DNA from: Kitasatospora sp. MAA4
Lineage (GTDB): Bacteria > Actinomycetota > Actinomycetes > Streptomycetales > Streptomycetaceae
NCBI RefSeq assembly: GCF_029893355.1
Contig: NZ_JARZAI010000001.1
Coordinates: 1 to 64,000, forward strand
Reading direction: 5' to 3'
DNA length: 64,000 nucleotides
The notes beneath the pieces are model-generated. The model saw only the letters and a program-made list of their open reading frames with translations. It ran no database searches and had not been told where the DNA came from. This document shows positions 52,723-60,779 of the stretch, in pieces. The position numbers were made by a program, and so were the translations under genes. Positions within the stretch are counted from its first letter, which is position 1; each line of letters opens with the position of its first letter.

Positions 52723-53475
52723 TCAGACGGGCAACTCGTAGACGCTGACATGGAAGCTGCTGGAGTCGCGGAACCCGACGCCGGACCAGTCGCCGAAGCG
52801 GTCGCGCAGCCGCAGGCCGGCGGCCGCGGCCATCAGGTCGAGCTCGCCGGGAGCGGCGTACCGGAAGACCACCTGCGCGTGCCGGCAGCGGCCGTCGTCC
52901 AGGACCAGGTAGTCCGAGGTGTACTGCTGGGAGGCCGCCTGGATCCGGCGGGTGCGCAGCACCAGGTCGCCGTTGGGTGCCTCGACGGTCTGCGCTCCGG
53001 CGGCGGCGTTCGCCACCAGCGCCTCGGGCAGGTGGGCGTCCAGCACGAACAGGCCGCCGGGCAGCAACCGCCGGGCCGCCTGTGCGAAGCAGCGCAGCTG
53101 GTCCCGCTGGGTGAGTAGTTCGAAGAAGGTCCCGTTCGCGACGTAGACCATCGCGAAGCCGCCTCCGCAGTCGGTCTCCACGAAGTCCCCCGTGCTGAGG
53201 GTCAGTTCCCGGCCGCCGGGCTTGGCGAGCAGCCGCTCGACCATCGCGGGGGAGGCGTCGATGCCGTGCACCTTCAGCCCGCGTTCGGCGAGCGGTAGCG
53301 CCAGGCGGCCGGTGCCGACGCCCAGTTCGAGCACCGGTCCGCCCGGCGCGCTGCGCGCGAGGCGGTCCAGCAGCTCGACGGTGGCGTGCGTGGTCGCGGC
53401 GGGCGGCGTGAACCAGTCGTCGTAGCGGTCCGCGAGTTCGGTGGCGTAGCCGGTGCCTGGGTTCGGCGGGGTCAT
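52723..53475 (-). CDS. SAM-dependent methyltransferase (class I)
   Basis: 250 residues. Motif I VLELGVGTGRLALPLAERG (about 47-65) and KVHGIDASPAMVERL, then FAMVYVANGTFFELLTQ. Resembles small-molecule methyltransferases. ATG 53475 has GAGGAG 5 nt ahead. It is upstream of, and on the same strand as, the previous methyltransferase, 115 bp apart, so they may share a transcript. Different subfamilies, so not a duplication. Confidence 0.87.
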   Translation of the reverse strand: MTPPNPGTGYATELADRYDDWFTPPAATTHATVELLDRLARSAPGGPVLELGVGTGRLALPLAERGLKVHGIDASPAMVERLLAKPGGRELTLSTGDFVETDCGGGFAMVYVANGTFFELLTQRDQLRCFAQAARRLLPGGLFVLDAHLPEALVANAAAGAQTVEAPNGDLVLRTRRIQAASQQYTSDYLVLDDGRCRHAQVVFRYAAPGELDLMAAAAGLRLRDRFGDWSGVGFRDSSSFHVSVYELPV

Positions 53476-53987
53476 CGGGCTCCTCGGCAGCAGTGGCGTG
53501 GTGGTTTGGTGGGTCAACCGAGAGGGTGCGGTGGGACGTTGGGCTCGGCACGGCTCGCGGTGGGCAGCGGCCTGGCGCCGGGGGCCAGCCGCCGGACGAA
53601 GGCCACGCCGGCCGGATTTCTGGTGTTCCGGGGCAGGCAGTCGTCGTGCCCCGACGGAGCGCCGGCCGATGCCCGGTCCACAACTATCGCAGCCGGGCCG
53701 GGCCGACTACGGTGCCCGCTGTGCCGGTTGGCGGAACCGGACACCGCCAGGCGGCCGTGATGTGCCCGCTCGGTGGCCCCCTCGTACGTGCTGCCGGCCC
53801 CGCGCCGATACGTAGCGCGCCTGCTGGGACCGTTGGGGCCGAGGAGGTTGCCGCCGCCCGTCCTCAGGTCGCCCGCAGACCAGTCCGGGAACGGCCGAAT
53901 CCGGCCGCGGCCCGGCCTGCACGATAGCCTGGCGGCGATGGCTGCGGCCCGCAGCGCCGGCCCAGCGACAGGCCCTAAGCTCCACAC
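53476..53987. other. 512-bp region without a recognisable gene
   Basis: Several short overlapping reading frames exist on both strands, but their translations are low-complexity Arg/Pro/Gly and have no family features or ribosome sites. It holds the promoters of the divergent methyltransferase and HEAT-repeat genes; it may also contain decayed coding sequence that I cannot identify. Confidence 0.5.
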
Positions 53988-54632
53988 ATGAGTACAGCCG
54001 AGAGCGGATGGGACGCCTACCGGGCGGCGATGTTCGGCGATCCGTACCTCGTCTGGCACGAGGGCGTGGACCTCACCGCACTGGCCGCCACGACCGGCGC
54101 AGCCCGCGAGGAGGCTGTTCGAATGCTGCTGGTGGGACTGCGGGCGGGCGATCCGGTGGCCGCGCAGGGTCTGCGAGAGCTGCGCCCGGTCGAGGCGGTG
54201 CCCGCGCTGCGCGAGGCGGCGGAGCCGGGGCGGGAGCCAGGCCTTCGCGTACGGGCGGCGCAGGCGCTGCTGTCGCTGACCGGCGACCAGGACTGGGCGC
54301 GACCGGTCGCGGACGTCCTGGACAGCACGGCGGAGTTCTGGGGCGTGCGGATCGACGCCGCCGCCGCGCTGCGCGACTTCGCGCCCACGCCCGCACTGGT
54401 CGCCGCCCTGGTCCGGGCGGCGCAGGACCCCGAGTACCTGGTCCGCTACCACGCGTCCTCGACCCTGCTCGCCTACGCGGGCCGCAAGCGGGACGTCTCG
54501 GCCTACCGCCGGTGGTTCCCCCGCCTCGCCGCCCCGCCCGCCGGCACCGCCCCGACCGACGAGCACCGCGCCGCCTGGCAGACGGTGGCCGGGGAACTCG
54601 CCGCAGCAGTGCCCGTGGCCCCGGCCGGCTGA
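53988..54632 (+). CDS. HEAT-repeat protein
   Basis: 214 residues, alpha-helical. Helix pairs repeat roughly every 30 residues, e.g. DPVAAQGLRELRPVEAVPALREAAE, LRVRAAQALLSLTG and IDAAAALRDFAPTPALVAALVRAAQDPEYLVRYHASSTLLAYAG (given as repeat examples). Such repeats serve protein binding. The N-terminal WDAYRAAMFGDPYLVWHEG recurs in streptomycete HEAT-repeat proteins. No enzyme motif. The neighbours give no hint of function. Confidence 0.8.
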   Translation: MSTAESGWDAYRAAMFGDPYLVWHEGVDLTALAATTGAAREEAVRMLLVGLRAGDPVAAQGLRELRPVEAVPALREAAEPGREPGLRVRAAQALLSLTGDQDWARPVADVLDSTAEFWGVRIDAAAALRDFAPTPALVAALVRAAQDPEYLVRYHASSTLLAYAGRKRDVSAYRRWFPRLAAPPAGTAPTDEHRAAWQTVAGELAAAVPVAPAG

Positions 54633-54757
54633 CCGCCAGCCGTCCAAGCGCGACCACGGCCGGACATCAACCGCGCCCCAACTCGTTAGACTCCCTCGTG
54701 GCTCGACGTTCTTCGGGGAGCCGTCCCTGACGGAGTGACCAGGAGCGACGTACCGGC

Positions 54758-55804
54758 ATGACGGACGAGTTGATCATCGAGTCGTCCCGCCATGCCCCGG
54801 CGTCCCCGGTCGAGACGGCGGGTCCGATCGAGACGGCGGCCCCGGTACGCAAGCGGCGGCTCGACTCCCTCCCGCTGCTCGTCGTCGGCATGATCGCCGT
54901 GCTGGTCGCGTCCCGGGTGGTCGGTGGGCGGCACGGGCCGCCCTGGGTGCAGGCGTGGGCGACCGTGTTCATCGCCATCTGCGTGCAGGCGCTGCCGTTC
55001 CTGCTGCTCGGCACCGTGCTCTCCGCCGCCGTGGCGGCCTTCGTGCCGACCGCGTTCCTGGAGCGGGCGCTGCCGAGGAACCCGGTGCTCGCCGTGCCCA
55101 TCGCCGGGGTGGCGGGCGTGGTGCTGCCCGGGTGTGAGTGTGCGTCGGTGCCGGTGGCCGGGCGGTTGATCGCGCGTGGGGTGGCCCCGGCGGCGGCGCT
55201 CGCGTTCCTGCTGTCCTCGCCGGCGATCAATCCGGTGGTGCTGGTCGCCACCGGGGTCGCGTTCCGTGGGCATCCGGAGATGGTGTGGGCCCGGCTGATC
55301 GCCTCGCTGGCCAGTGCGGTGGTGATGGGGTTGCTGTGGGACCGGTTCGGCAAACCCGAGTGGCTGCGGCCCAAGGTGCTGCAGGAGCAGGCCGTACGGG
55401 GGAAGCGATGGGTGGCCTTCCGGCACTCGCTGGAGCACGACTTCCTGCACGCCGGCGGGTTCCTCGTGATCGGCGGGCTCACGGCCGCCACGCTCAACGT
55501 GGCGCTGCCGCGCGGGCTCCTGAGCTCGGTGACCGGTCTGCCCGTGCTCTCCGTCCTGGTTCCCGCGCTGCTGGCCGTGCTGCTCGCCGTCTGCTCCGAG
55601 GCGGACGCCTTCGTCGCCGCCGGGCTGGCCGGCCTCTCGCCCACTGCCCGGCTGGCGTTCATGGTGGTCGGCCCGATGGTGGACATCAAGCTGATCGCCC
55701 TTCAGGCCGGCACCTTCGGCCGGGCCTTCGCCTGGCGGTTCTCCGCCGCCACCTTCGCCGTTGCCGTGCTGATGGCCTCGCTGGTCGGGTGGTGGCTGCT
55801 GTGA
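54758..55804 (+). CDS. YraQ/DUF318-family permease
   Basis: 348 residues, about eight membrane helices in two halves. The conserved cysteine motif reads LPGCECASVPVAGRLIARG (about 124-142), and SSPAINPVVL and PMVDIKLI are also family marks. In Bacillus the YcgR/YcgQ homologs are zinc (Zur) regulated, suggesting a metal role. Overlaps the next gene by 4 bp, with which it forms an obligate pair. Confidence 0.88.
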   Translation: MTDELIIESSRHAPASPVETAGPIETAAPVRKRRLDSLPLLVVGMIAVLVASRVVGGRHGPPWVQAWATVFIAICVQALPFLLLGTVLSAAVAAFVPTAFLERALPRNPVLAVPIAGVAGVVLPGCECASVPVAGRLIARGVAPAAALAFLLSSPAINPVVLVATGVAFRGHPEMVWARLIASLASAVVMGLLWDRFGKPEWLRPKVLQEQAVRGKRWVAFRHSLEHDFLHAGGFLVIGGLTAATLNVALPRGLLSSVTGLPVLSVLVPALLAVLLAVCSEADAFVAAGLAGLSPTARLAFMVVGPMVDIKLIALQAGTFGRAFAWRFSAATFAVAVLMASLVGWWLL

Positions 55805-56562
55805 GGCGCGAGGTGCGGGCGATCCTGCACGTGCTGCTCGGCGCGGCGGTGCTGCACCTGACCCTGTTCAGTGACCTCTACCTGCGCTTCGTGCGCAAGG
55901 CGCTGCGGCCGTACCTGGTCCTCACCGGGGTACTGCTGGTGCTGATCGGCCTGCTCGCAGCGGCGTCCGTTGTCCGCGAGTTGTGGCGCGGAGACCGGCA
56001 CCACGAGGGGCAGGACCACGACCACGGACACGGACACGGATACGGACACGAGCACGGACACGAGCACGGCAGCCTGCGCGTCGGCTGGCTGCTGACCCTG
56101 CCCGTCCTCGCCGTCTTCCTGATCGCCCCGGACGCGCTCGGCGCCTACTCCGCCCAGCGGATGGACAGCACCGCCGTCCGCCCGGCCAACGCGGGCGGGT
56201 TCGCCGCGCTGCCCGCCACCGACCCGCTGCCGATGCGGCTGGCCGACTTCGACGCCCGCGCGCTGTGGGACAGCAGCGGCAGCCTGAAGGGCCGTCGGGT
56301 CGCGCTGACCGGCTTCGTCAGCCCGAAGAACGGCGGCGGCTGGTACCTGGCCCGACTGACCATCAGCTGCTGCGCAGCCGACGCCCAGGCCAGCAAAGTC
56401 GAGATCCACGGTCTGGACGCCCCGCCGCAGGGCTCCTGGGTGAAGGTGGTCGGCGTCTGGCAGTCCGACGGCCAACCCGGTCAGGGCGGCGGCGCCGCCG
56501 CTCCCGTGCTGACCGTCCAGAAGCTGACCCGCACCACCGAGCCGGGTGACCCGTATGAGTAA
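55801..56562 (+). CDS. TIGR03943-family permease partner with His-rich loop
   Basis: 253 residues. Two N-terminal membrane helices, then a His/Asp/Gly-rich loop (HEGQDHDHGHGHGYGHEHGH in part, residues 64-90), a third helix and a C-terminal extracytoplasmic OB-like domain with GFVSPKNGGGWYLARLTISCCAADA. The latter segment is diagnostic of the YcgQ/TIGR03943 family. The loop probably binds Zn, Ni or Cu. GTG start overlaps the upstream permease stop by 4 bp. Confidence 0.87.
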   Translation: MRREVRAILHVLLGAAVLHLTLFSDLYLRFVRKALRPYLVLTGVLLVLIGLLAAASVVRELWRGDRHHEGQDHDHGHGHGYGHEHGHEHGSLRVGWLLTLPVLAVFLIAPDALGAYSAQRMDSTAVRPANAGGFAALPATDPLPMRLADFDARALWDSSGSLKGRRVALTGFVSPKNGGGWYLARLTISCCAADAQASKVEIHGLDAPPQGSWVKVVGVWQSDGQPGQGGGAAAPVLTVQKLTRTTEPGDPYE

Positions 56563-57622
56563 GCACGGGCGCGGCACCGCCGCCCTGGTGGTGGCGGGCG
56601 TGCTCATCGCGCTCGCCTTCATGCCGGTCGGCGCCACCGCCAAGCCCCCGGCCGGACCCGCCACCGCCTCCGCCTCGCCCAGCGACGGCTGGGACGGCAC
56701 GGTCAGCCTGGTGGACGACGGCTCCGGCGCGGACACCGGCCCGCAGCCCGGCCGGCCGCCGGTCGACAAGCTGAAGGCGGGTCAGCGGCCGCCGCAGTTC
56801 GTCGTCTTCTCCTGGGACGGTGCGACGGAGGACGCCACCCACCTGTTCTCCCAGGTCCGCACGGCTGCGAAGGCGGACGGCGCCCGCACCACCTTCTTCC
56901 TGCGCGGCGTCGATCTGCTGCCGGAGGCGAAGCGCTCGCTCTACCAGGCGCCGGGCCACCCGGTCGGCGACGTCGGCGGGCCGTCCCCCACCGACGACCG
57001 GATCAAGGCGACGCTGGCCCAGCTCGGGCAGGCCTGGACGGACGGGGACGAGATCGCCGACGGCTTCAACGGCCGGTTCTGCGCTGCGGGCGGAGCGCGT
57101 GGCGCGGGCGGCACGGGCGGCACGGCGTCCTGGAGCACGCAGGACTGGGCCGGCGAGCTCGACCTCTCCTCCTCCTTCGTCCGGTTCTGGAAGACCAACA
57201 CCGGCTTCGCCGACCTGCCCCCGCTGCCCTTCGACTACTCGGCAGAGCTGGTCGGCGGCCGGACCCCGTGCCCGGAGGGCCGCGAGAACCTGCTCCCGGC
57301 CGAGCAGGCGGCGGGCTGGCGCTACGACGCGAGCGCGAACGGCCAGGGCGGCGCCTGGCCGCTCAAGAACGCCGACGGGCTCTGGGAGTTCACCACCCAG
57401 GCCGGAGACCGGCCCGCGTTCGACCGTGCCTACCAGGGCAACCGCGCACCGTTCCTGGTGGACTCCCCGCTCGCTGACCCCACCGCCGTGCAGTCCGCCG
57501 AGCACCTGATGCGCGACGTCTGCCACCGCGACGGCGTGCGCTGCGTCTCCTACCGCGAACTCGCCGACTGGCTCGACGCGCAGGACCCGGCGGTGCTGGC
57601 CCGACTGGGCGTCACGGGTTGA
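56555..57622 (+). CDS. Secreted NodB-like protein, probable non-canonical polysaccharide deacetylase
   Basis: 355 residues with a signal peptide (ALVVAGVLIALAFMPVGATA). FVVFSWDGATEDATHLF matches the first NodB motif (TFDDG-like) and GARTTFFLRG the following strand. The zinc HxxxH motif expected in the GHEIGNHTxxH position reads GDEIADGFNGRF, without His, so classical deacetylase activity is doubtful. C-terminal FLVDSPLADPTAVQSAEHLM and YRELADWLDAQ fit the barrel end. ATG 56555 overlaps the upstream stop by 8 bp. Confidence 0.6.
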   Translation: MSKHGRGTAALVVAGVLIALAFMPVGATAKPPAGPATASASPSDGWDGTVSLVDDGSGADTGPQPGRPPVDKLKAGQRPPQFVVFSWDGATEDATHLFSQVRTAAKADGARTTFFLRGVDLLPEAKRSLYQAPGHPVGDVGGPSPTDDRIKATLAQLGQAWTDGDEIADGFNGRFCAAGGARGAGGTGGTASWSTQDWAGELDLSSSFVRFWKTNTGFADLPPLPFDYSAELVGGRTPCPEGRENLLPAEQAAGWRYDASANGQGGAWPLKNADGLWEFTTQAGDRPAFDRAYQGNRAPFLVDSPLADPTAVQSAEHLMRDVCHRDGVRCVSYRELADWLDAQDPAVLARLGVTG

Positions 57623-57657
57623 GCTCCGCCCACGCCCGCCCGGTTGCAGTGCGCCCG

Positions 57658-57915
57658 TCAGCGGGCCAGCAGGACCAGGATCGCGGCGAACGCCGCCAGG
57701 CAGGTCACCGTGATCAGCCACCCGCTCGCGCCGAGGGAGCCTCGACGGCGGCCACCGCGCCCGAAGGAGCCGCGGCTGCCGCCGCTTCCGCCGCCGTCAC
57801 CGATGCCGAACCAGCTGCCGCCCCCGTGGTGGTGCCCGCTGTGGTGGTGGCCTCCGAGGCCGCCGCCGTGGCCACCCCCGTGACCCCCGCCCCCGCCTCC
57901 GTGACCGCCGTCCAT
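57658..57915 (-). CDS. Small Gly/His-rich protein with C-terminal membrane helix
   Basis: 85 residues. ATG 57915 with GGGAGAAG 4-11 nt ahead. The first half is almost only Gly and His (GGHHHSGHHHGGGSWFG), followed by Gly/Arg and one hydrophobic helix (WLITVTCLAAFAAILVLLA). Looks like a membrane-anchored metal-binding peptide. Low-complexity sequence makes the call cautious. It converges on the NodB-like gene across 35 bp. Confidence 0.5.
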   Translation of the reverse strand: MDGGHGGGGGGHGGGHGGGLGGHHHSGHHHGGGSWFGIGDGGGSGGSRGSFGRGGRRRGSLGASGWLITVTCLAAFAAILVLLAR

Positions 57916-57928
57916 CTTCTTCTCCCAG

Positions 57929-57957
57929 GGAATCCCGGCGTTCACGCCGGGAGGGAA
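57929..57957 (+). repeat. Isolated right-end-type hairpin of an IS605-like element
   Basis: GGGAATCCCGGCG TTCA CGCCGGGAGGG: a 7-bp stem at 57934-57940 / 57945-57951, of the form seen at TnpB element right ends (GGAA...stem...GGAGG). No tnpB lies on its left side, so it could be a solo relic or the left boundary of the element at 58053. Confidence 0.4.
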
Positions 57958-58052
57958 TGGGTCCTTGGCAGGGAGGGGCGAAGCCCCGTAGCTCACTGCG
58001 TTGTATCAGTGTCAGTGGCGTGTACTAGCTTGATCACATCGACCTGGAGGAG

Positions 58053-59282
58053 GTGGGCCCGTTGGACACGCAGATCCGTGCGTACAAGTTCCTGCTGCGG
58101 CCCACCACCCGCCAGGTCCAGGCCCTCGGCGAGATGCTCCGCGATCACTGCTCCCTCTACAACGGGGCCTTGCAGGAGCGCCGCGACGCCTACCGGCATG
58201 TCTCCAGGACGAGCATCAAGTACGGGATGCAGTCCGCGCAGCTCAAAGATATCCGAGCGTTCGACCCCGAGCGTCAGGGCCGCTGGTCGTTCTCCAGCCA
58301 GCAGGCCACCTTGCGCCGCCTGGACAAGGCGTTCCAGGCGTTCTTTAGCCGGGTCAAGGCCGGCCGGACCCCCGGCTACCCCCGGTTCCGGGGCCAGAAC
58401 TGGTTCGACACCGTGGAGTTCCCGAAGGACGGCGACGGTGTCCGGTGGGATTCGCTGCCCGGCCACGCTACCCGCGTGCGCTTCCAAGGTGTCGGTCACG
58501 TCAAGGTCAACCAGCACCGGCCGGTGGTCGGCAGGGTCAAGACCGTGTCCGTGAAGCGCGAGGGCAGGCGCTGGTTCGTCGTGCTGACCGCCGAGCAGGC
58601 GAAGGCCGAGCCTCTCGCGCCGACCGGCTCCGTCGTCGGCATCGACCTGGGCATCGCCAACTTCCTCGCCGACTCCAACGGGGAGTTCGTCGCCAACCCC
58701 AGGTTCGGCCGGGAGAATACCGAGGCCCTCGCTGAAGCACAGCGGCAGCTCTCCGCCTTCCCCCGTGTCCGCCGGGACAAGCGCACCAAGAAGCACCGAC
58801 GGGCGGTGGAGAAGGTCGCTGCCCTGCACGGCACAGTGCGCCGCCAACGCCTCGACCACGCACACAGGACGGCCCTCACGCTGGTCCGTCAGCACGATCT
58901 GATCGCGCACGAGAAACTGGCGATCAGCAACATGGTGCGTGCCCCGAAGCCGAAGCCGGACCCCGAGCAGCCTGGTGTGTTTCTGCCCAACGGTGCGGCG
59001 GCCAAGAGCGGGTTGAACAGGTCGATATCGGACGCGGGTTGGGGGCTGTTCCTCCAGATTCTCGCCAGCAAGGCTGAAAGCGCCGGCCGGACGATTATCG
59101 CAGTGGACCCCCGCAACACCTCCCGGACCTGCCCCGAATGTGGGCATGTCTGCGGGGAGAACCGCACCACTCAGGCGAAATTCCACTGCGTACGGTGTGG
59201 TCACTTGGCGCACGCGGACACGGTGGGCGCCATCAACGTTCTACGGGCCGGGCTGGTCCGCTGCGACGCCAACTCGGCGTAA
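58053..59282 (+). CDS. tnpB: TnpB RNA-guided nuclease-like protein
   Basis: 409 residues, full-length. N-terminal helix-turn-helix-like block (RAYKFLLRPTTRQVQALGEML, 9-29), PGYPRFRG, RuvC residues Asp198 (VVGIDLGIANF), Glu287 (LIAHEKLAISNM) and a final Asp in HADTVGAINVL, and a four-Cys zinc finger CPECGHVC...CVRCG. The central insert RAPKPKPDPEQPGVFLPNGA is a longer loop than usual. Start GTG 58053 (GGAGG close) or TTG 58062 with the same ribosome site at better spacing. Distinct subfamily from the shorter TnpB at 30735. Confidence 0.88.
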   Translation: MGPLDTQIRAYKFLLRPTTRQVQALGEMLRDHCSLYNGALQERRDAYRHVSRTSIKYGMQSAQLKDIRAFDPERQGRWSFSSQQATLRRLDKAFQAFFSRVKAGRTPGYPRFRGQNWFDTVEFPKDGDGVRWDSLPGHATRVRFQGVGHVKVNQHRPVVGRVKTVSVKREGRRWFVVLTAEQAKAEPLAPTGSVVGIDLGIANFLADSNGEFVANPRFGRENTEALAEAQRQLSAFPRVRRDKRTKKHRRAVEKVAALHGTVRRQRLDHAHRTALTLVRQHDLIAHEKLAISNMVRAPKPKPDPEQPGVFLPNGAAAKSGLNRSISDAGWGLFLQILASKAESAGRTIIAVDPRNTSRTCPECGHVCGENRTTQAKFHCVRCGHLAHADTVGAINVLRAGLVRCDANSA

Positions 59283-59290
59283 CAGGAAGC

Positions 59291-59317
59291 CCCGTCATTT
59301 ATGCGGGGAGGAGTCAC
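59291..59317 (+). repeat. Right-end hairpin of the second TnpB element
   Basis: CCCCG (59291-59295) pairs with CGGGG (59305-59309) around TCATTTATG, then AGGAGTCA. It follows the tnpB stop by 8 nt. The terminal GAGTCA resembles GAAGTCA at the end of the other TnpB element. Confidence 0.6.
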
Positions 59318-59501
59318 GGTGCCCCCTCCGGTGTGGTCGTCCTGTTCTGTCAGCGTGGCACGGGCGGTGCGCGGCCAACCTCAGGAGAAGCTCTGAACCC
59401 TCCGCGAGGAAGCGAGGAAGCAGGAAAAAGGAGTTGGGCACGGCGACCCCCGCCTGCTAACTTGCTGTCGACCGTGAAACTGTCACCAGGAGGTGAGACC
59501 C

Positions 59502-59561
59502 GTGAACGCTGTGTCCCAAGGGTGCTCCCCCCTGTCCTTCATGGTCGGGCGACTGACGTAG
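59502..59561 (+). CDS. Short regulatory leader ORF (19 aa)
   Basis: GTG start 5 nt after a perfect ribosome site AGGAGGTGA (59488-59496) and a TAG at 59559-59561; the peptide is MNAVSQGCSPLSFMVGRLT. It lies 50 nt before the GNAT gene, and its stop overlaps the first arm of a stem that ends at the GNAT ATG. This is the layout of translation-attenuation leaders of ribosome-targeting resistance genes. The peptide itself is unfamiliar to me. Confidence 0.7.
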   Translation: MNAVSQGCSPLSFMVGRLT

Positions 59562-59611
59562 GTGTCGCCGGGAGCGCCTGAACACGAGGCTCTCCTGAGA
59601 GGCAGACACCT
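59560..59611 (+). promoter_or_regulatory. Attenuator hairpin in front of the GNAT gene
   Basis: AGGTGTC (59560-59566) is complementary to GACACCT (59605-59611), which directly touches the ATG at 59612. Inside, CTCT near 59590-59594 can pair with the ribosome site GAGAGG (59597-59602). The fold would hide the start region; a ribosome held on the leader would break it. Confidence 0.65.
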
Positions 59612-60409
59612 ATGAACACCGAGAATTCCACTGCGGGTACGAGCGACCACCCGGTCGTGATCACACGGATCGCGGAACGGGAGTGGCAGGCTCTGGCCGA
59701 CGACCAGGTGGTCGGCTGCGGCGACGTTTCGCCCAGGCCCGACGGGCGGGTCTTCCTGAGCATCGACGCGTGGCACGACGCGGTCTTCGACCGCCTCGCC
59801 GCCGCGATGCTGGCCGAGTTGCCGAGGCCGCTGTACACGGTGGTCGACGAGGCCGATCGCGACCTGACGTCCAACTGGGAGCGGGTCGGCTTCACCGTCC
59901 GACGCCGCGAGTGGGAGTACGTCGTGCCCACCGACCCGCAGGTCACCGGGCTCGACGCCCTTCAGCCGCCCTCGGGCGTGACGATCGTGCTCGTCGGCGA
60001 GGCGGAGGAAGGTCCGCTGCGCGCATTGGACCGCGCCATCCGCGAGGAGGTCGAGGCCACCGTCGGCTGGCAGGCGATGCCGGCCGAGGTGCTGCCCCGC
60101 CCGCTCGGGACCACCGTGCTGTACCCGTCGAAGTACGCGGTGGCGGCGCAGTCCGATCAGTACGTGGGCATGGTCCGGGTGGCGCCGCTGACCCGCAGGC
60201 CGCGGATCGGGCTGATCGCCGTCCTGGCCGACCGGCACCGCCGCGGCATCGCCCGGGCACTGCTGGCCCAGGTGCTGGGTTCGCTGCACAGCTCCGGGAT
60301 CGAGACGGCATCGGCCGAGGTCAACGAGTCCAACGAGGCGGCGACGGCACTCTTCGAGGGCGTCGGCGCCCAGCGCGCCGGCAGCAACCTGGAGTTGGTG
60401 TGCCGCTGA
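59612..60409 (+). CDS. GNAT-family acetyltransferase, possibly inducible resistance
   Basis: 265 residues, apparently two GNAT-like halves. The C-terminal half holds the acetyl-CoA motif [27 protein letters not shown] (about 202-228) and [19 protein letters not shown]. The N-terminal half ([15 protein letters not shown]...[16 protein letters not shown]) is a diverged repeat. Ribosome site GAGAGG 9 nt before ATG is inside the attenuator. Followed 34 bp later by an IF-1 paralog, which suggests both belong to a response to translational stress. Confidence 0.82.
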   Translation: MNTENSTAGTSDHPVVITRIAEREWQALADDQVVGCGDVSPRPDGRVFLSIDAWHDAVFDRLAAAMLAELPRPLYTVVDEADRDLTSNWERVGFTVRRREWEYVVPTDPQVTGLDALQPPSGVTIVLVGEAEEGPLRALDRAIREEVEATVGWQAMPAEVLPRPLGTTVLYPSKYAVAAQSDQYVGMVRVAPLTRRPRIGLIAVLADRHRRGIARALLAQVLGSLHSSGIETASAEVNESNEAATALFEGVGAQRAGSNLELVCR

Positions 60410-60443
60410 CGCCCCACCCCATCGCCAACGAGAAGAGTACGAC

Positions 60444-60668
60444 ATGACGAAGACAGCAGGAGGCATCGAAGTCGAGGGCACCGTCCTCGAATGCCTGCGC
60501 AACGCCACCTTCACGGTGGAGCTCCAGAACGGGCACAAGGTGCTCGCGCACATCAGCGGGAAGATCCGGAAGAACTACATCAAGATCCTTCCGTTCGACC
60601 GCGTACTCGTGGAGATCAGCCCGTACGACCTCGCCCGCGGCCGAATCCTGTTCCGATACCGGAACTAG
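60444..60668 (+). CDS. infA: Translation initiation factor IF-1 paralog
   Basis: 74 residues, S1/OB fold, nearly the length of IF-1. [42 protein letters not shown] and [18 protein letters not shown] (quoted as family blocks) are unmistakable. The main infA of actinobacteria sits in a ribosomal-protein operon; this copy differs ([10 protein letters not shown] at the start, LECLRNATF) and is placed after a GNAT gene with an attenuator leader. So it is a second, probably conditional IF-1. Confidence 0.93.
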   Translation: MTKTAGGIEVEGTVLECLRNATFTVELQNGHKVLAHISGKIRKNYIKILPFDRVLVEISPYDLARGRILFRYRN

Positions 60669-60737
60669 CGGCGGGCGGGACGTTCGGGCGGGCAGTCATG
60701 TCGCCAGCCTGACGTGAACGGCATCGGCGTCCGGCAA

Positions 60738-60779
60738 CCGGCCGGGCGCCGATGCCGGCCTAGCGAGGCGCCCGGCCGG
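60738..60779. terminator. Hairpin after the IF-1 gene, shared with the IS21-like gene
   Basis: Perfect 13-bp stem CCGGCCGGGCGCC (60738-60750) with GGCGCCCGGCCGG (60767-60779), 70 nt past the IF-1 stop. It overlaps the end of the convergent IstA-like frame (stop 60760) and can end both transcripts. Confidence 0.7.

Larger units (their letters stand above)
57960..59317 (+). mobile_element. TnpB-only IS200/IS605-type element
   Basis: Consists of tnpB and a right-end hairpin followed by AGGAGTCA (59310-59317). The left boundary is uncertain; a GGGGC/GCCCC hairpin at 57975-57987 is a candidate. No tnpA is present. It is inserted between the Gly/His-rich gene and the leader/GNAT/IF-1 group. Confidence 0.65.

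Noticed and set aside
53493..53927. Reading frames in the region between the methyltransferase and HEAT-repeat genes
   Set aside because: Several compete on both strands, none with start signals or recognisable domains.
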